Assembly (NCBI GenBank): GCA_032156805.1
Contig: JALDXQ010000003.1
Span: 1-64,000, forward strand
Reading direction: 5' to 3'
DNA length: 64,000 bases
Source of the DNA: Gp6-AA40 sp032156805
Lineage (GTDB): Bacteria > Acidobacteriota > Vicinamibacteria > Vicinamibacterales > UBA2999
Positions 43,535 through 52,830 of this stretch are shown piece by piece. The position numbers and the translations under genes are program-made. Positions within the stretch are counted from its first letter, which is position 1; every line of letters starts with the position of its first letter. The notes under the pieces are model-generated. The model was given only the letters and a program-made list of their open reading frames with translations, made no database searches and was not told the DNA's origin.

Positions 43535-44557
43535 TCAGCGCCACCCAAGCTCCGGCGCAACGAATTTGAGAATGCTGTTGATGGCGTGAGCGTTGTAGTC
43601 CACGCCCAACTGGTTCGGGACCGTCAGGAGCAGGGTGTCGGCGGCCGCGATTGCTTCGTCGGCGGCCAGCTGTTTCACCAGCACCTCGGGTTCAGCGGCG
43701 TACGAGCGGCCGAAGATGGCGCGGGTGTTGGCGTCGATGTAACCGATCTGGTCCTGGCTCCGGGCATCCCCTCCGAAGTAGGCGCGGTCGAGATCATTGA
43801 CGAGCGCGAAGATGCTGCGGCTGACGGACACGCGTGGCTCACGCTGATGGCCGGCCTCCTTCCATGCCTCGCGATAGGCTTCGATCTGCGTGCGTTGCTG
43901 AACGTGCAGCGGCTCCCCGGTCTCGTCGTCCTTGAGTGTCGAGCTCTGGAGGTGCATTCCCAGTTTCGCGGCCCACTTGGACGTGGCGTTCGAGCTGGAA
44001 CCCCACCAGATCCGGTCGCGCAGCCCTTCCGAGTGCGGCTCGAGGCGCAGCAGCCCTGGCGGATTGGGGAACATCGGCCGCGGGTTGGGCTTGGCAAACC
44101 CGTGACCCTTGAGCACCTCGAGGAAAACCTCAGAGCGTTGGCGCGCCATGTCCTGGTCGGTCTCGCCCTCAGAGGGCGCGTAGCCGAAATAGCGCCAGCC
44201 GTCGATCACTTGCTCGGGCGATCCTCGACTGATGCCCAGCTGGAGGCGGCCGCCCGCGATGATGTCTGCGGCTCCCGCGTCCTCGACCATGTAGAGCGGG
44301 TTCTCGTAGCGCATGTCGATGACCGCCGTGCCGATCTCGATCTTGCTGGTGCGCGCGCCGACTGCTGCGAGGAGCGGGAAGGGCGAGCCGAGCTGGCGAG
44401 CGAAGTGATGCACGCGGAAGTAAGCGCCGTCGGCGCCCAACTCCTCAGCGGCTACGGCCAGCTCGATCGATTGGAGCAACGCATCTGCAGCGGTGCGCAC
44501 CTGCGAGTGGGGCGACGGCGTCCAATGCCCGAACGATAGGAACCCAATTTTCTTCAC
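43535..44557 (-). CDS. LLM-class flavin-dependent oxidoreductase
   Basis: 340 aa from the GTG at 44557 (GAGAGG 8 bases upstream); a GTG two codons earlier has too short a spacing. The fold is luciferase-like: KKIGFLSFGHW, AVAAEELGADGAYFRVHHFA, TSKIEIGTAVIDMRYENPLY, AGAADIIAGGRLQLGISRGS. These are FMN- or F420-dependent monooxygenases or reductases acting on unknown substrates. Divergent from the lipase gene. Confidence 0.9.
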   Translation of the reverse strand: MKKIGFLSFGHWTPSPHSQVRTAADALLQSIELAVAAEELGADGAYFRVHHFARQLGSPFPLLAAVGARTSKIEIGTAVIDMRYENPLYMVEDAGAADIIAGGRLQLGISRGSPEQVIDGWRYFGYAPSEGETDQDMARQRSEVFLEVLKGHGFAKPNPRPMFPNPPGLLRLEPHSEGLRDRIWWGSSSNATSKWAAKLGMHLQSSTLKDDETGEPLHVQQRTQIEAYREAWKEAGHQREPRVSVSRSIFALVNDLDRAYFGGDARSQDQIGYIDANTRAIFGRSYAAEPEVLVKQLAADEAIAAADTLLLTVPNQLGVDYNAHAINSILKFVAPELGWR

Positions 44558-44655
44558 CTGCACATCCTCTCTCTCGGTTCGATCACAGCAGACACGACGG
44601 TTTCAGGTCGCGAGCCGCTTCCTGGGCGCCCGCGCGCCGGAGGCGCGAAGGCGCG

Positions 44656-44677
44656 ACATGTTTTAGACATGTAGAAT
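44656..44677 (+). promoter_or_regulatory. ACATGT-N5-ACATGT operator with -10 box before the lipase
   Basis: Two ACATGT palindromes are separated by 5 bases (44656-44672), which also gives an inverted repeat. The right half overlaps TAGAAT (44672-44677), a good -10 hexamer about 58 bases before the lipase GTG. A repressor bound here would block that promoter. Preceded by a GC-rich hairpin (about 44632-44655). Confidence 0.45.
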
Positions 44678-44735
44678 AGCGCGCTGAATTCGACGCCACC
44701 TCGGGAACTCCACTCCCCGGCGACTCGGAGACCAT

Positions 44736-46391
44736 GTGAAAACATCCGCCATTCACCCGATCATCTACGTACGCGGCTACGCGATGACCCAGACCGAGAT
44801 CGAGGACGCGGTCGCGGACCCGTATATGGGGTTCAACGTCGGATCCTGCAAGGTCAGACAGATCTGGGATGGGTCGGTGAAGAAGTACTTCTTCGAGTCG
44901 CCGCTCGTTCGACTCCTCAAGCAGTTCGACTACGACGATGTCTTCGAGGAGGGGCAGGATCGGGTTTCGGAGTTGACCGCACCGAGCACGGTGGACGGGA
45001 CGGTGCGGCCAGTATCGTATCGCAGCATCGTGATCTACCGGTACTACGAGCCGTCGTCGGTTGATCTCGGCGCGACGGCTCGTCCCGACATGGCCCGATT
45101 CGCGAGAGGGCTCGGCGAGCTGATCCTCAAGCTTCGCGACCGCGTGTACCCGCAGGGCAAGGACACGGTCATCTCACAACAAGAGCGCGACGCAGGAAAG
45201 CAGTCGTATGACAAGTTCCGCGTCTACCTGGTTGCGCACTCGATGGGCGGGCTGGTCTGTCGCGCGTTCCTGCAGAATCCCGCGTTTGGCTCCCCGGACG
45301 CGCGAGCCCTCGTGGACAAGCTGTTCACGTATGCGACCCCGCACAACGGAATCGACGTTGGCATCTTCGGCAACATCCCGGCATGGCTGTCTCTCTACGG
45401 CATCAATACCTTCAACCGGGGCGAGATTGCCCAGCTCCTGGCCCTGTCCGATGACGTGCTGGATGGTGACAACGTCGACATCGTGACCAACTTCGACGCC
45501 GATCGCGTGTTCAACCTCGTGGGTACCAATCCAGTCGATTACAAGGTCGCGGCCGGACTATCGAGCGCCGCGGCAGGAGATGCCAGCGACGGGTTGGTGC
45601 GAATCAAGAACTCGACGACCCGCGGCCGCTCGCCGGACGGATTCGTCTACTCGCCGCAGGCGTTTGTCCATCGCAGTCACTCGGGCTTCTTCGGGATCGT
45701 GAACAGCGAGGAGGGATACCAGAACCTGGTCCGATTCCTGTATGGCGACGTTCGTGCGGACGGCACGCTCGAGATCGACGAGCTGACGCTTCCGCCGGCG
45801 GTGCAGCAGAAGTACGACGAAGGACGCGACATCAAGGCTTCGTACCTGTTCGAGGTGTCGGTAAGCGTTCGCGGGAAGACCTGGCAGCTGCACCGCCGCA
45901 CGGCCAACGAGAACAGCGCGATCTTCAGGCGTTTCGACGAGCTGTTTTCGAAGAAGCCAAAGGCAGGGGATGATGAGGCCGTCACGAAGTCATGGAAGCC
46001 GAACAAACCTGCGAGTCCCATTCTCTTCAACATCTTCCTTGATATGGGACAGAGTCAGACCGGCAGCACAGTCTCGTTCGCACTCGACCTGTGTGTCCGC
46101 GTCCCGGAGTACGAGGTCGACGGGATCCTGTTTCTCAAGGACCACTACGAAGGCGGATACCTGTACCGCGACGTCATCATTCTCGAGGCGCGCCCGCCGC
46201 GCGCGCCCGATGAACGATGGCTCTTCGAGTACACGTTTGCCAGCAAGCGGGGAAGCCGGCCTTCAGTGGCGAAGATTGTCCGCGAGGATGACGCGGAGCT
46301 GACGTTCGAGATTCCGATCAGGCAGCCGACGCCGCCGGGTATTCGTGCACGGCTGCGGGTGAAGACCAGTTACTGGAACGCGTGGCAGTAG
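44736..46391 (+). CDS. PGAP1-like lipase/alpha-beta hydrolase
   Basis: 551 aa from GTG 44736 (GGAG 5 bases upstream). No signal peptide. The N-terminal strand HPIIYVRGY is the oxyanion-hole region, the nucleophile is S169 in LVAHSMGGLVCR, and YATPHNG follows, as in PGAP1-like and lipase-class alpha/beta hydrolases. Candidate Asp is in GDASDGLVRI and candidate His in VHRSHSGFFGI. The C-terminal 190 residues (after about 365) form a separate beta-rich region (YLFEVSVSVRGKTWQLHRR, VSFALDLCVRVPEYEVDGIL), perhaps substrate- or membrane-binding. Substrate unknown. Confidence 0.85.
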   Translation: MKTSAIHPIIYVRGYAMTQTEIEDAVADPYMGFNVGSCKVRQIWDGSVKKYFFESPLVRLLKQFDYDDVFEEGQDRVSELTAPSTVDGTVRPVSYRSIVIYRYYEPSSVDLGATARPDMARFARGLGELILKLRDRVYPQGKDTVISQQERDAGKQSYDKFRVYLVAHSMGGLVCRAFLQNPAFGSPDARALVDKLFTYATPHNGIDVGIFGNIPAWLSLYGINTFNRGEIAQLLALSDDVLDGDNVDIVTNFDADRVFNLVGTNPVDYKVAAGLSSAAAGDASDGLVRIKNSTTRGRSPDGFVYSPQAFVHRSHSGFFGIVNSEEGYQNLVRFLYGDVRADGTLEIDELTLPPAVQQKYDEGRDIKASYLFEVSVSVRGKTWQLHRRTANENSAIFRRFDELFSKKPKAGDDEAVTKSWKPNKPASPILFNIFLDMGQSQTGSTVSFALDLCVRVPEYEVDGILFLKDHYEGGYLYRDVIILEARPPRAPDERWLFEYTFASKRGSRPSVAKIVREDDAELTFEIPIRQPTPPGIRARLRVKTSYWNAWQ

Positions 46392-46433
46392 CCGCGCGTC
46401 AATGGCGCCGGGCCGCGCATCGCGACCGAGGCG

Positions 46434-47141
46434 ATGCGTGAAGCGGTATTCTTGCGTGTGGCATTCGCACCCGGATCGCGCAACCGGCTCACGGAGCACG
46501 ACCTTGACCGGTTTCCCGGCGACACCTTGTTCGATCGCGTGGGCCGGACCCTCTGTCAGGCCGGCTGCCTGCCGCGCAAGGAGCTGTACGAGGCGTGGGA
46601 AGTCGCACGGCGAGTCCGGCGGCTGCGCCGTGGCGGGCGAGTCATTGACGCTGCCGGCGGAGCCGGTCTGCTCGCGCACCTGATGATCCTGCTCGACGAC
46701 ACGTCTCCTGAAGCGATCGTGGTTGACCCTGTGCTGTCACCGTCGAGCGCCACCCTGCATGCGGCGCTGACGCGTTCCTGGGCGCGCCTGGAGCGGCGCG
46801 TATCGCTTGTCGCTCGCGACGTCTCGCTATTCGAGCTCACGCCTGACGATGTCGTCGTGTCGAGTCACGCCTGTGGCGCCTTGAGCGATCAGATCCTGGA
46901 TCGTGCGATTGCGGCGCGTGCAGTGGTCGCGGTGCTGCCCTGCTGTCACGACCTGGCGACATGCAAGACGGGACCGCTCGCGGGTTGGGTGGATCGACCG
47001 CTTGCGATCGACGTGATGCGCGCCGTGCGCCTGGAGCAGAGCGGGTACCGCGTGTGGACACAAACGATACCATCCGACATCACGCCGAAGAATCGGTTGT
47101 TGATCGGCGCACCCGCTAGTGCGGCTTTTGATTGCGTGTAG
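46434..47141 (+). CDS. Methyltransf_32-like SAM methyltransferase
   Basis: 235 aa. VIDAAGGAGLLAHLMILL is the SAM-binding glycine-rich strand-loop, VVDPVL the next acidic strand end, and SSHACGALSDQILDRAI plus VAVLPCCHD are hallmark words of the METTL25/RRNAD1-like Methyltransf_32 group. The C-terminus (DITPKNRLLIGAP) also fits. The substrate is unknown; some relatives modify RNA or proteins. It starts 43 bases after the lipase gene. Confidence 0.8.
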   Translation: MREAVFLRVAFAPGSRNRLTEHDLDRFPGDTLFDRVGRTLCQAGCLPRKELYEAWEVARRVRRLRRGGRVIDAAGGAGLLAHLMILLDDTSPEAIVVDPVLSPSSATLHAALTRSWARLERRVSLVARDVSLFELTPDDVVVSSHACGALSDQILDRAIAARAVVAVLPCCHDLATCKTGPLAGWVDRPLAIDVMRAVRLEQSGYRVWTQTIPSDITPKNRLLIGAPASAAFDCV

Positions 47142-47229
47142 CCGCGTCCCATGGACGCAGGAGCAGGGACGGACCAGGACCCAGGCACGGAAGCCAGGGA
47201 CTGACTGCTGCGCCGAAGTGCAAACTGTG

Positions 47230-48381
47230 CTAGTTATCGGCCAACGCGAGGATCGCGAACGCCGTTGCCGTATCGGACATGAACAACCGCCGCCACGGCT
47301 CGCCCTTCTCACCGCCATGCTCGCGATCGTAGTTGAGCGAGTGCGTGTGCCACGCGCGGCCGGGAACGTCAGGCACGGGGATCGCGCGCTGGTTCGTCTC
47401 CAGCCATTGAATGCCTTTGCGGATCGCGGCGTGACCGGGGTCCACACCCGCTTGCTTCAACGTGTAGACGACGAGACCGGTTGCGTAACCGTCTGACTGC
47501 GTCAGCAGCGACCCGTCGAGATCGCCGGGCGACTTCACCGGCGGTGCGGTTTTGCTCCACTTCCACGGGCCCATCGCCTCGAGCGACCATCCACCGTCGT
47601 CTCGCTGCGCCCGCACGAGATCGTCGACGAGCGCGTCGCGTTGTGCGTCGGTGACCACACCCTTCAGGCGTGTGGAGGCGAGCAGCGCCCAGGTGCGGTT
47701 ATAGAGATGCTGCGCCTGATAGTTGGTGGAGAGATACGCCCGAAGACGTTCAATGCCGGCGGTTGCGACTTGATCCTGCTGGCCCTGAGCCGTGCCCGCA
47801 GCGAATGCCGCAAACGTGGCCCCATGGTAGACAGCCTCAGTGGTTTCCCACGGCTCGAGCCCGAACTCGAGCCAGTCCCAGCGACCATCGGCCCGCTGCG
47901 TTTCCCACATTCGAGCAAGGGCCTTCTTCGTGGGTGCGCTCGGCTCGCCTAGATTCTTCGCGGCGTCGGCGCTCGTGAGAATCACCGCATTCAGTACGGC
48001 CTCGGTTCCGCGCGACTCGATCTGCCGGCGCTCGTTGAAGTCATACAGCACCTGGTGCGTGCTGTAGGTCTCGACGCGGCGCGTCGTGTCCTCGATCAGC
48101 TTCGCCTCTTGTGTGGCCGGGGTGTCGACATGCATGACGCGTCGCAGCACCGGGCGCGAGAGTGCGTACGCCAGCCCCGCGTGGCAGGAGACACACGCCG
48201 TCTGCGAGTCTCCAGTTCTGAGCTTGGTGCCGTTGGCGAACCACAAGTCCATCCGGGCATCCAGATAGGCTGCCGCGGCGGCCGCATCCCAGCTACGGGG
48301 GCTGTCACCCGAGGGACGTGCCTGCTGCGCCGTAACTGTTCCCACGAGCACCGTGAACACCAATGCCATCGCAAGTCTCAT
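47230..48381 (-). CDS. Exported alpha/alpha-toroid (squalene-cyclase-like) protein with haem-c motif
   Basis: 383 aa with a signal peptide (about 1-19, ending TVTAQQ). A CVSCH motif (C63-x2-C66-H67) is a single c-type haem-binding site. The rest has repeats of the prenyltransferase/squalene-oxidase type: ARMWETQRADGRWDWLEF, LVRAQRDDGGWSLEAM, GIQWLETNQRAIP. The DxDD catalytic motif of squalene-hopene cyclase is not seen, so cyclase activity is unlikely. A haem motif in front of a toroid is the odd feature. Role may be redox or structural. Start chosen at ATG 48381; no strong ribosome binding site. Confidence 0.8.
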   Translation of the reverse strand: MRLAMALVFTVLVGTVTAQQARPSGDSPRSWDAAAAAAYLDARMDLWFANGTKLRTGDSQTACVSCHAGLAYALSRPVLRRVMHVDTPATQEAKLIEDTTRRVETYSTHQVLYDFNERRQIESRGTEAVLNAVILTSADAAKNLGEPSAPTKKALARMWETQRADGRWDWLEFGLEPWETTEAVYHGATFAAFAAGTAQGQQDQVATAGIERLRAYLSTNYQAQHLYNRTWALLASTRLKGVVTDAQRDALVDDLVRAQRDDGGWSLEAMGPWKWSKTAPPVKSPGDLDGSLLTQSDGYATGLVVYTLKQAGVDPGHAAIRKGIQWLETNQRAIPVPDVPGRAWHTHSLNYDREHGGEKGEPWRRLFMSDTATAFAILALADN

Positions 48382-48540
48382 GAGGCGAGGATATCCCCGA
48401 CACGTGTTCCGCGCGAGCACATTCGATGGACTCTCCGCGTGTGGTCTGGCAAGGGCAACGCCGTGCCGAGGGTTGCGTTACCATGAGCCTTCCGGATTTT
48501 CAACACAGTGGATCAATCGACGCGCGGGACCGCCACTGAG

Positions 48541-51294
48541 ATGGCGGACGTCGGGGTACTGTTCGTCCACGGCATCGGCGAACAACAGCGCGCGGACACG
48601 CTCGTCCAGCTGGGTGAATGCCTCAGAAGCTGGTTCAAGCGCTGGTTGACCTTTGACAGTCCGCAGCCGACGATTAGCGTCGGCGTCAGCGACGCCGACC
48701 TGACGCAGAGCGCGACGGGAGCGATTCCTGCGCACGCCAAGCTGCGCATCACGGCGGACGGTGTGAACACGACCTGGTTGCTCGCCGAGTCGTGGTGGGC
48801 GGCGAGCTTCGCGGCACCGCGCTACCGTGACCTGTGGCGATGGTCGCTCGAGATCGTGCCGCTGGCCGTGGCCGACCACTTCGTTCGCCGGTTCCGGCTG
48901 GCCAAGCCGTGGTACCGAAAGCTGCCCGAGATCGCACTGCTCACCATCGCCATCGCACTATTGCCGCTGCTCACGCTTACGATGATTACGTCGCTCGTCG
49001 TGGGCATCCTCCCGATTCCAGCGCTGCGGTCGGCGATCCTCGGAGCGCAGCGGATCCTGGTCGGGACCGTAGGCGACAGCTACACGCTGCTCGAGAGCTC
49101 AATCCGCGGTGCGGCGATGGTCTCGCGTGTGCAACACGATCTCCGCTGGCTGCAGACGATGGCGCGCAGGACGATCATCGTGGCGCACTCACAGGGCGCC
49201 GCCGTGGCTCATGCCGCGCTGCAGCCGCCCGACGCTCCGAGGCCCGAGGTGTTCTTCACCTTTGGAGCCGGCGTGCGGAAGCTGCTCATGCTCGATGAGA
49301 TCCGCGGCGTCGCCCGCTTCAGGCTCTGGCTTCTGTCGGGCGGCCTGCTCCTCGTGTCGTGTGGGGTGTGGGCGATGTACCGCGTGCTTGTCGATCCTAC
49401 GGTGCGCGTCAACATGTTCACCGCGCAGGGGCTCGATCCCACCAGGATGCTCGTAGCCTTTGAATTCACGCTCGACCTGACGAACATCTTCGGCATCAGC
49501 CTCCTGGATTGGCGGCACGTGACCAGTGTGTCGGCGCTGGCCGGCGCCGCGGTGGGCCTGCTCGCGTTTGGGGAAACGTGGCGTGATCGGTTGTTGGGCA
49601 GCACCCTCATGGGTGTCTTCCTCGCTGCTATGGGGCTGCTCTTCGCCTTTTTCATGAACGTCGGGCCTTGGTCATTGATGGGATTGCTTTCACTGGTGTT
49701 CGGCGCTGTGACGTTCTCATCTGCTTTTTCGTCTTTGAAGATCCACGAGACCGACGCTGCGATCGACAAGCGACTCAACATCGAGCCGCCGCTGCGATGG
49801 CTCGATCGCTACACCAAGGCTGATCCGGTCTCCAATGGGCCGCTCGGGAGTACACAGGTCCCGTTCGTAGACAGCCAAGAGGTGTTCAACTTCGGATCCC
49901 CGCTGCTGGATCATTCTGGATATTGGCGCAACCAGGACCAGTTCCTGCCGATGATCGCGCAGGAACTGGCCGATCTGGCCGGCGTTCAACTGCGAAGAGG
50001 AGAGTGGGACAGCGAGCGCCTGAAATGGGCGCAGGCGCGCCGGAGCTGGCGAGTGAGGTGGCTACAGCTCTCCCGCGTTCTGGCTGCGGTGGTTGCGGTC
50101 TCGGTGCTCGTGCGATTCCGGCAGACGCTGTGGCGGGAAGCGTCCGATGCTCCCGAGTTCGTGGCGACCCTCTTCAACGAGCTCGTCGATTTCGCCCAGC
50201 GCGTACCGTTCCTGCGCCTGATCATGGGCGATCTCGCGAAATCGCTGCTGCTTCAGGCATTGTGGATTGGCGCCGTGCTGTCCTGTGTCTGGGTGACGTA
50301 CAAGCTGTTCGAGGCTGTGTGGTTGTGGTGGGATCGCGTCGAAACGAGCGCGTTGTTTGCGAGGGCGGATTACGAGCGCCCGTCGGTCCCGTTCGCGACT
50401 CTGGCTGCGGTGCTCGCAAGCGCCGCTGCGTTGGCGCTACTGCTCACGGCGTCCCTGGATCGCCAGGCGTACGAGCTCTGGACGCAAGACCCGAGCCTTC
50501 TTGCCCTCCGCAACAGCGGGTGGAGCGGCGTGCGCGAGGCGTCGGTGCAGCCCGGTGTCTTCACAACGGTCGGTGTAGCCTGCGGCGCAAGCTACCTCCT
50601 TGGTTTCGTGGCGAGCGAGCTTAGCGACTGGTGGATGTGGGGACGAACGTCGACGGCAGGGCCGCGATACATCTGGCGGTGGATCGGCTACAGTCTGCTG
50701 GGATTCATATTCGCGCTGCCTGCCGCCGCGGTGATGGTGGGTGAGGCGGCGCGCACGTCGCAATGGGTGAATATTGCGACGATTCTAGGGGTCGGGACGT
50801 TCGCGCTCGCGCTGATCGCGGTCCTGTGGGCGATGGCCACTACGCGCCTCGGCCGAACGCTGCGGCAATACCTCCGCGACCGCAGCGCGTCACCACCATT
50901 CGGCCGCTGGCTCGCTCGCGGCGAACGGGGCAGGCCGGCTGTGAGCCGTGAGCGTCTGTCAGCGCGTGCGATGAAATTGCCGGTGGAGTGGGACGAGCCA
51001 AGACCCAGGCCGCTGCGCCTCGAGAGCCTCCTCAGCGAGGAGGCGGCGGCCATTGCCGGCGCCCTGGTGCCGCCGACGACTCCTGACGAGGAACGCGCAA
51101 TCTTTCGACTGACCAATGCATTCCCGTATGCAGCGCTGACCGCCGCGGAGCGCGTCCTGGGGAGTGATCGCTCGCTCGCGCGACGGCTTATCGCACCACA
51201 CGCTGAGGCGCGGGCGCGCGCGATCCGGCGTCGGATTCGTCATCTCGAGCGCCTGATCGGTCCTTCGGAAGTCGAGACGGTTGCGGCCAACTAG
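48541..51294 (+). CDS. Membrane-embedded alpha/beta hydrolase
   Basis: 917 aa from ATG 48541, where ADVGVLFVHGIGEQ directly follows; a GTG 11 codons earlier is an alternative. The first strand and oxyanion loop (VLFVHGIGEQ) and the nucleophile elbow (IIVAHSQGAAV, S217) are separated by a membrane pair (about 131-157). Further helices follow (about 262-282, 340-400). A DPVSNG segment and a DHSGYWRNQDQF segment supply candidate Asp and His. The C-terminal half has about seven more helices and ends in a basic cytoplasmic tail. The hydrolase core is thus interrupted by membrane segments. No family name is certain. Confidence 0.78.
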   Translation: MADVGVLFVHGIGEQQRADTLVQLGECLRSWFKRWLTFDSPQPTISVGVSDADLTQSATGAIPAHAKLRITADGVNTTWLLAESWWAASFAAPRYRDLWRWSLEIVPLAVADHFVRRFRLAKPWYRKLPEIALLTIAIALLPLLTLTMITSLVVGILPIPALRSAILGAQRILVGTVGDSYTLLESSIRGAAMVSRVQHDLRWLQTMARRTIIVAHSQGAAVAHAALQPPDAPRPEVFFTFGAGVRKLLMLDEIRGVARFRLWLLSGGLLLVSCGVWAMYRVLVDPTVRVNMFTAQGLDPTRMLVAFEFTLDLTNIFGISLLDWRHVTSVSALAGAAVGLLAFGETWRDRLLGSTLMGVFLAAMGLLFAFFMNVGPWSLMGLLSLVFGAVTFSSAFSSLKIHETDAAIDKRLNIEPPLRWLDRYTKADPVSNGPLGSTQVPFVDSQEVFNFGSPLLDHSGYWRNQDQFLPMIAQELADLAGVQLRRGEWDSERLKWAQARRSWRVRWLQLSRVLAAVVAVSVLVRFRQTLWREASDAPEFVATLFNELVDFAQRVPFLRLIMGDLAKSLLLQALWIGAVLSCVWVTYKLFEAVWLWWDRVETSALFARADYERPSVPFATLAAVLASAAALALLLTASLDRQAYELWTQDPSLLALRNSGWSGVREASVQPGVFTTVGVACGASYLLGFVASELSDWWMWGRTSTAGPRYIWRWIGYSLLGFIFALPAAAVMVGEAARTSQWVNIATILGVGTFALALIAVLWAMATTRLGRTLRQYLRDRSASPPFGRWLARGERGRPAVSRERLSARAMKLPVEWDEPRPRPLRLESLLSEEAAAIAGALVPPTTPDEERAIFRLTNAFPYAALTAAERVLGSDRSLARRLIAPHAEARARAIRRRIRHLERLIGPSEVETVAAN

Positions 51295-51493
51295 CACCCG
51301 CGCAGTTGGAAGAAGCACCGGTTTCCGGCTCATTCCCGTGGACGGCGCATCCGCAACAGCCCTTCTCACCCAGATCTCACACGATGCTCACGGTTCGGTG
51401 AAGACTCGAGCCGCCTCAAAAGACGATCCTGCGGGGGCAACGCCAACACGACCGGGGCGAAGAGCTGACGCGCTACGCGGACATCGAGAAAAC

Positions 51494-52714
51494 ATGTCGA
51501 AGAGTCGAACGGAGATCTGGCTGTCGGTGGGCGTCCTGGGCATCGGGCTGATACCCGTGGCGCTTGCGGGGCTTTGGGGCTACATGAGCACCACTGCGAC
51601 GCCCCTGCATCCGAACCCGAAAGACTCGCCCTCCGTCACGCATTCGGCCCCGTTGCCACAGTGGGCTGACGCGGTGGAGCAGGGGCGGCAGATCGTCCGC
51701 CAGGGCCTTACCGAGCAGAACCTGCCGGGACTGTCGGTTGCAGTCGGTACCAGTGGCGACATCGTGTGGGCCGAAGGCTTTGGCTGGGCGGATCTCGAAA
51801 AGCAAGTGCCTGTCGCGCCCGAGACGACGTTCAGGATCGGCACCGCGTCCACGGTGCTCACGTCAGCCGCCGTCGGCCTGCTGCTGGAAGACGGCGGTTT
51901 GAAGCTCGACGACATGATCCGGACGTACGTGCCCGAGATCCCCGACCGGCAGTGGCCTGTGACTCTCCGTCAGTTGATGGGGCATGTGGCGGGCGTTGCG
52001 AATGACGGCGGGGACGAGGGACCGTTGTTCAGCCAGTACTGCGAGCGGCCGATCGACGCGCTGCAGTTCCTCAGTGGCTACGAGGTCGAGCTGCTGTTTG
52101 AGCCGGGGACTCAGTATCACTATTCGAGCTACGGCTGGATCCTGGTGAGTGCGGCCGTCGAAGCCGCCGCTGACGAGCCGTTCCTCACGTTCATGCAGAA
52201 GCAGGTCTTCGACCCTCTGGGCATGCACGACACGAAGGCCGACTCCGCGAGGGCTCCCAATCGGGCAACGTCTTACTTCCCGAGGTTCGCCGCGGATCCC
52301 GGCTACGGCCTCCACCTGATGCGGCCGATCAACTATTCCTGCTACGCGGGATCCAGTGTGTTCCTGTCCACCCCATCAGACCTGGTGCGTTTCGGGATGG
52401 CGATCAACAGCGGCCAACTCCTGCGACCCGCCTCCGTCCAATTACTCCAGACGTCAGAGCGGCTGACCTCAGGGCAGGAAACGGGCTACGGCCTCGGTTG
52501 GGACATCGAGAGCGTTACGTTGGCGGGTAACCCAACACGCTGGGTTGGCCACGATGGGACGTCGCTGGGCGGGATGGTTGCGTCTCTCATGACGTTCCCC
52601 GAGCGCGAACTCGTGGTGTCCGTGACGTCGAACATCTCCTACGCTGACACGTCGGCGATTGCGCTGAAAGTCGCGCAGGCCTTCGCTGAACAAAGGAATC
52701 CGGTACGGAAGTGA
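51494..52714 (+). CDS. Beta-lactamase-fold (LACTB/class C-like) protein lacking the SxxK motif
   Basis: 406 aa with one N-terminal membrane segment (about 9-31) or uncleaved signal. Overall it matches the serine-hydrolase/LACTB family: GLSVAVGTSGDIVWAEGFGW, APETTFRIG, DDMIRTYVPEIP, YHYSSYGWILV, LGMHDT and VGHDGTSLGG. At the catalytic position the expected S-x-x-K is T117-A-S-T120, so both the nucleophile and the lysine are gone. Y210 of the Y-S-S motif and H353-D-G are kept. It may be a non-catalytic binding protein. Antibiotic resistance is not expected. Confidence 0.85.
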   Translation: MSKSRTEIWLSVGVLGIGLIPVALAGLWGYMSTTATPLHPNPKDSPSVTHSAPLPQWADAVEQGRQIVRQGLTEQNLPGLSVAVGTSGDIVWAEGFGWADLEKQVPVAPETTFRIGTASTVLTSAAVGLLLEDGGLKLDDMIRTYVPEIPDRQWPVTLRQLMGHVAGVANDGGDEGPLFSQYCERPIDALQFLSGYEVELLFEPGTQYHYSSYGWILVSAAVEAAADEPFLTFMQKQVFDPLGMHDTKADSARAPNRATSYFPRFAADPGYGLHLMRPINYSCYAGSSVFLSTPSDLVRFGMAINSGQLLRPASVQLLQTSERLTSGQETGYGLGWDIESVTLAGNPTRWVGHDGTSLGGMVASLMTFPERELVVSVTSNISYADTSAIALKVAQAFAEQRNPVRK

Positions 52715-52763
52715 AGCGCCAATAGAGCTAACACTCGAGCTCGTCCCGCCTGAGAAGCCCGTC

Positions 52764-52792
52764 TTGATTGCCTCGTCTGCATGCCGTAGGCT
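52764..52792 (+). promoter_or_regulatory. Possible promoter of TonB receptor (4)
   Basis: TTGATT (52764-52769), 17-base spacer, TAGGCT (52787-52792), 39 bases before the start codon. Weak -10 match. Confidence 0.35.
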
Positions 52793-52830
52793 ACCCGCGC
52801 CCAGGGGATGTCACAAATCGGAGGCTGTCG

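Noticed and set aside
51494..52714. Functional class C beta-lactamase
   Set aside because: The SxxK nucleophile motif is replaced by T-A-S-T.
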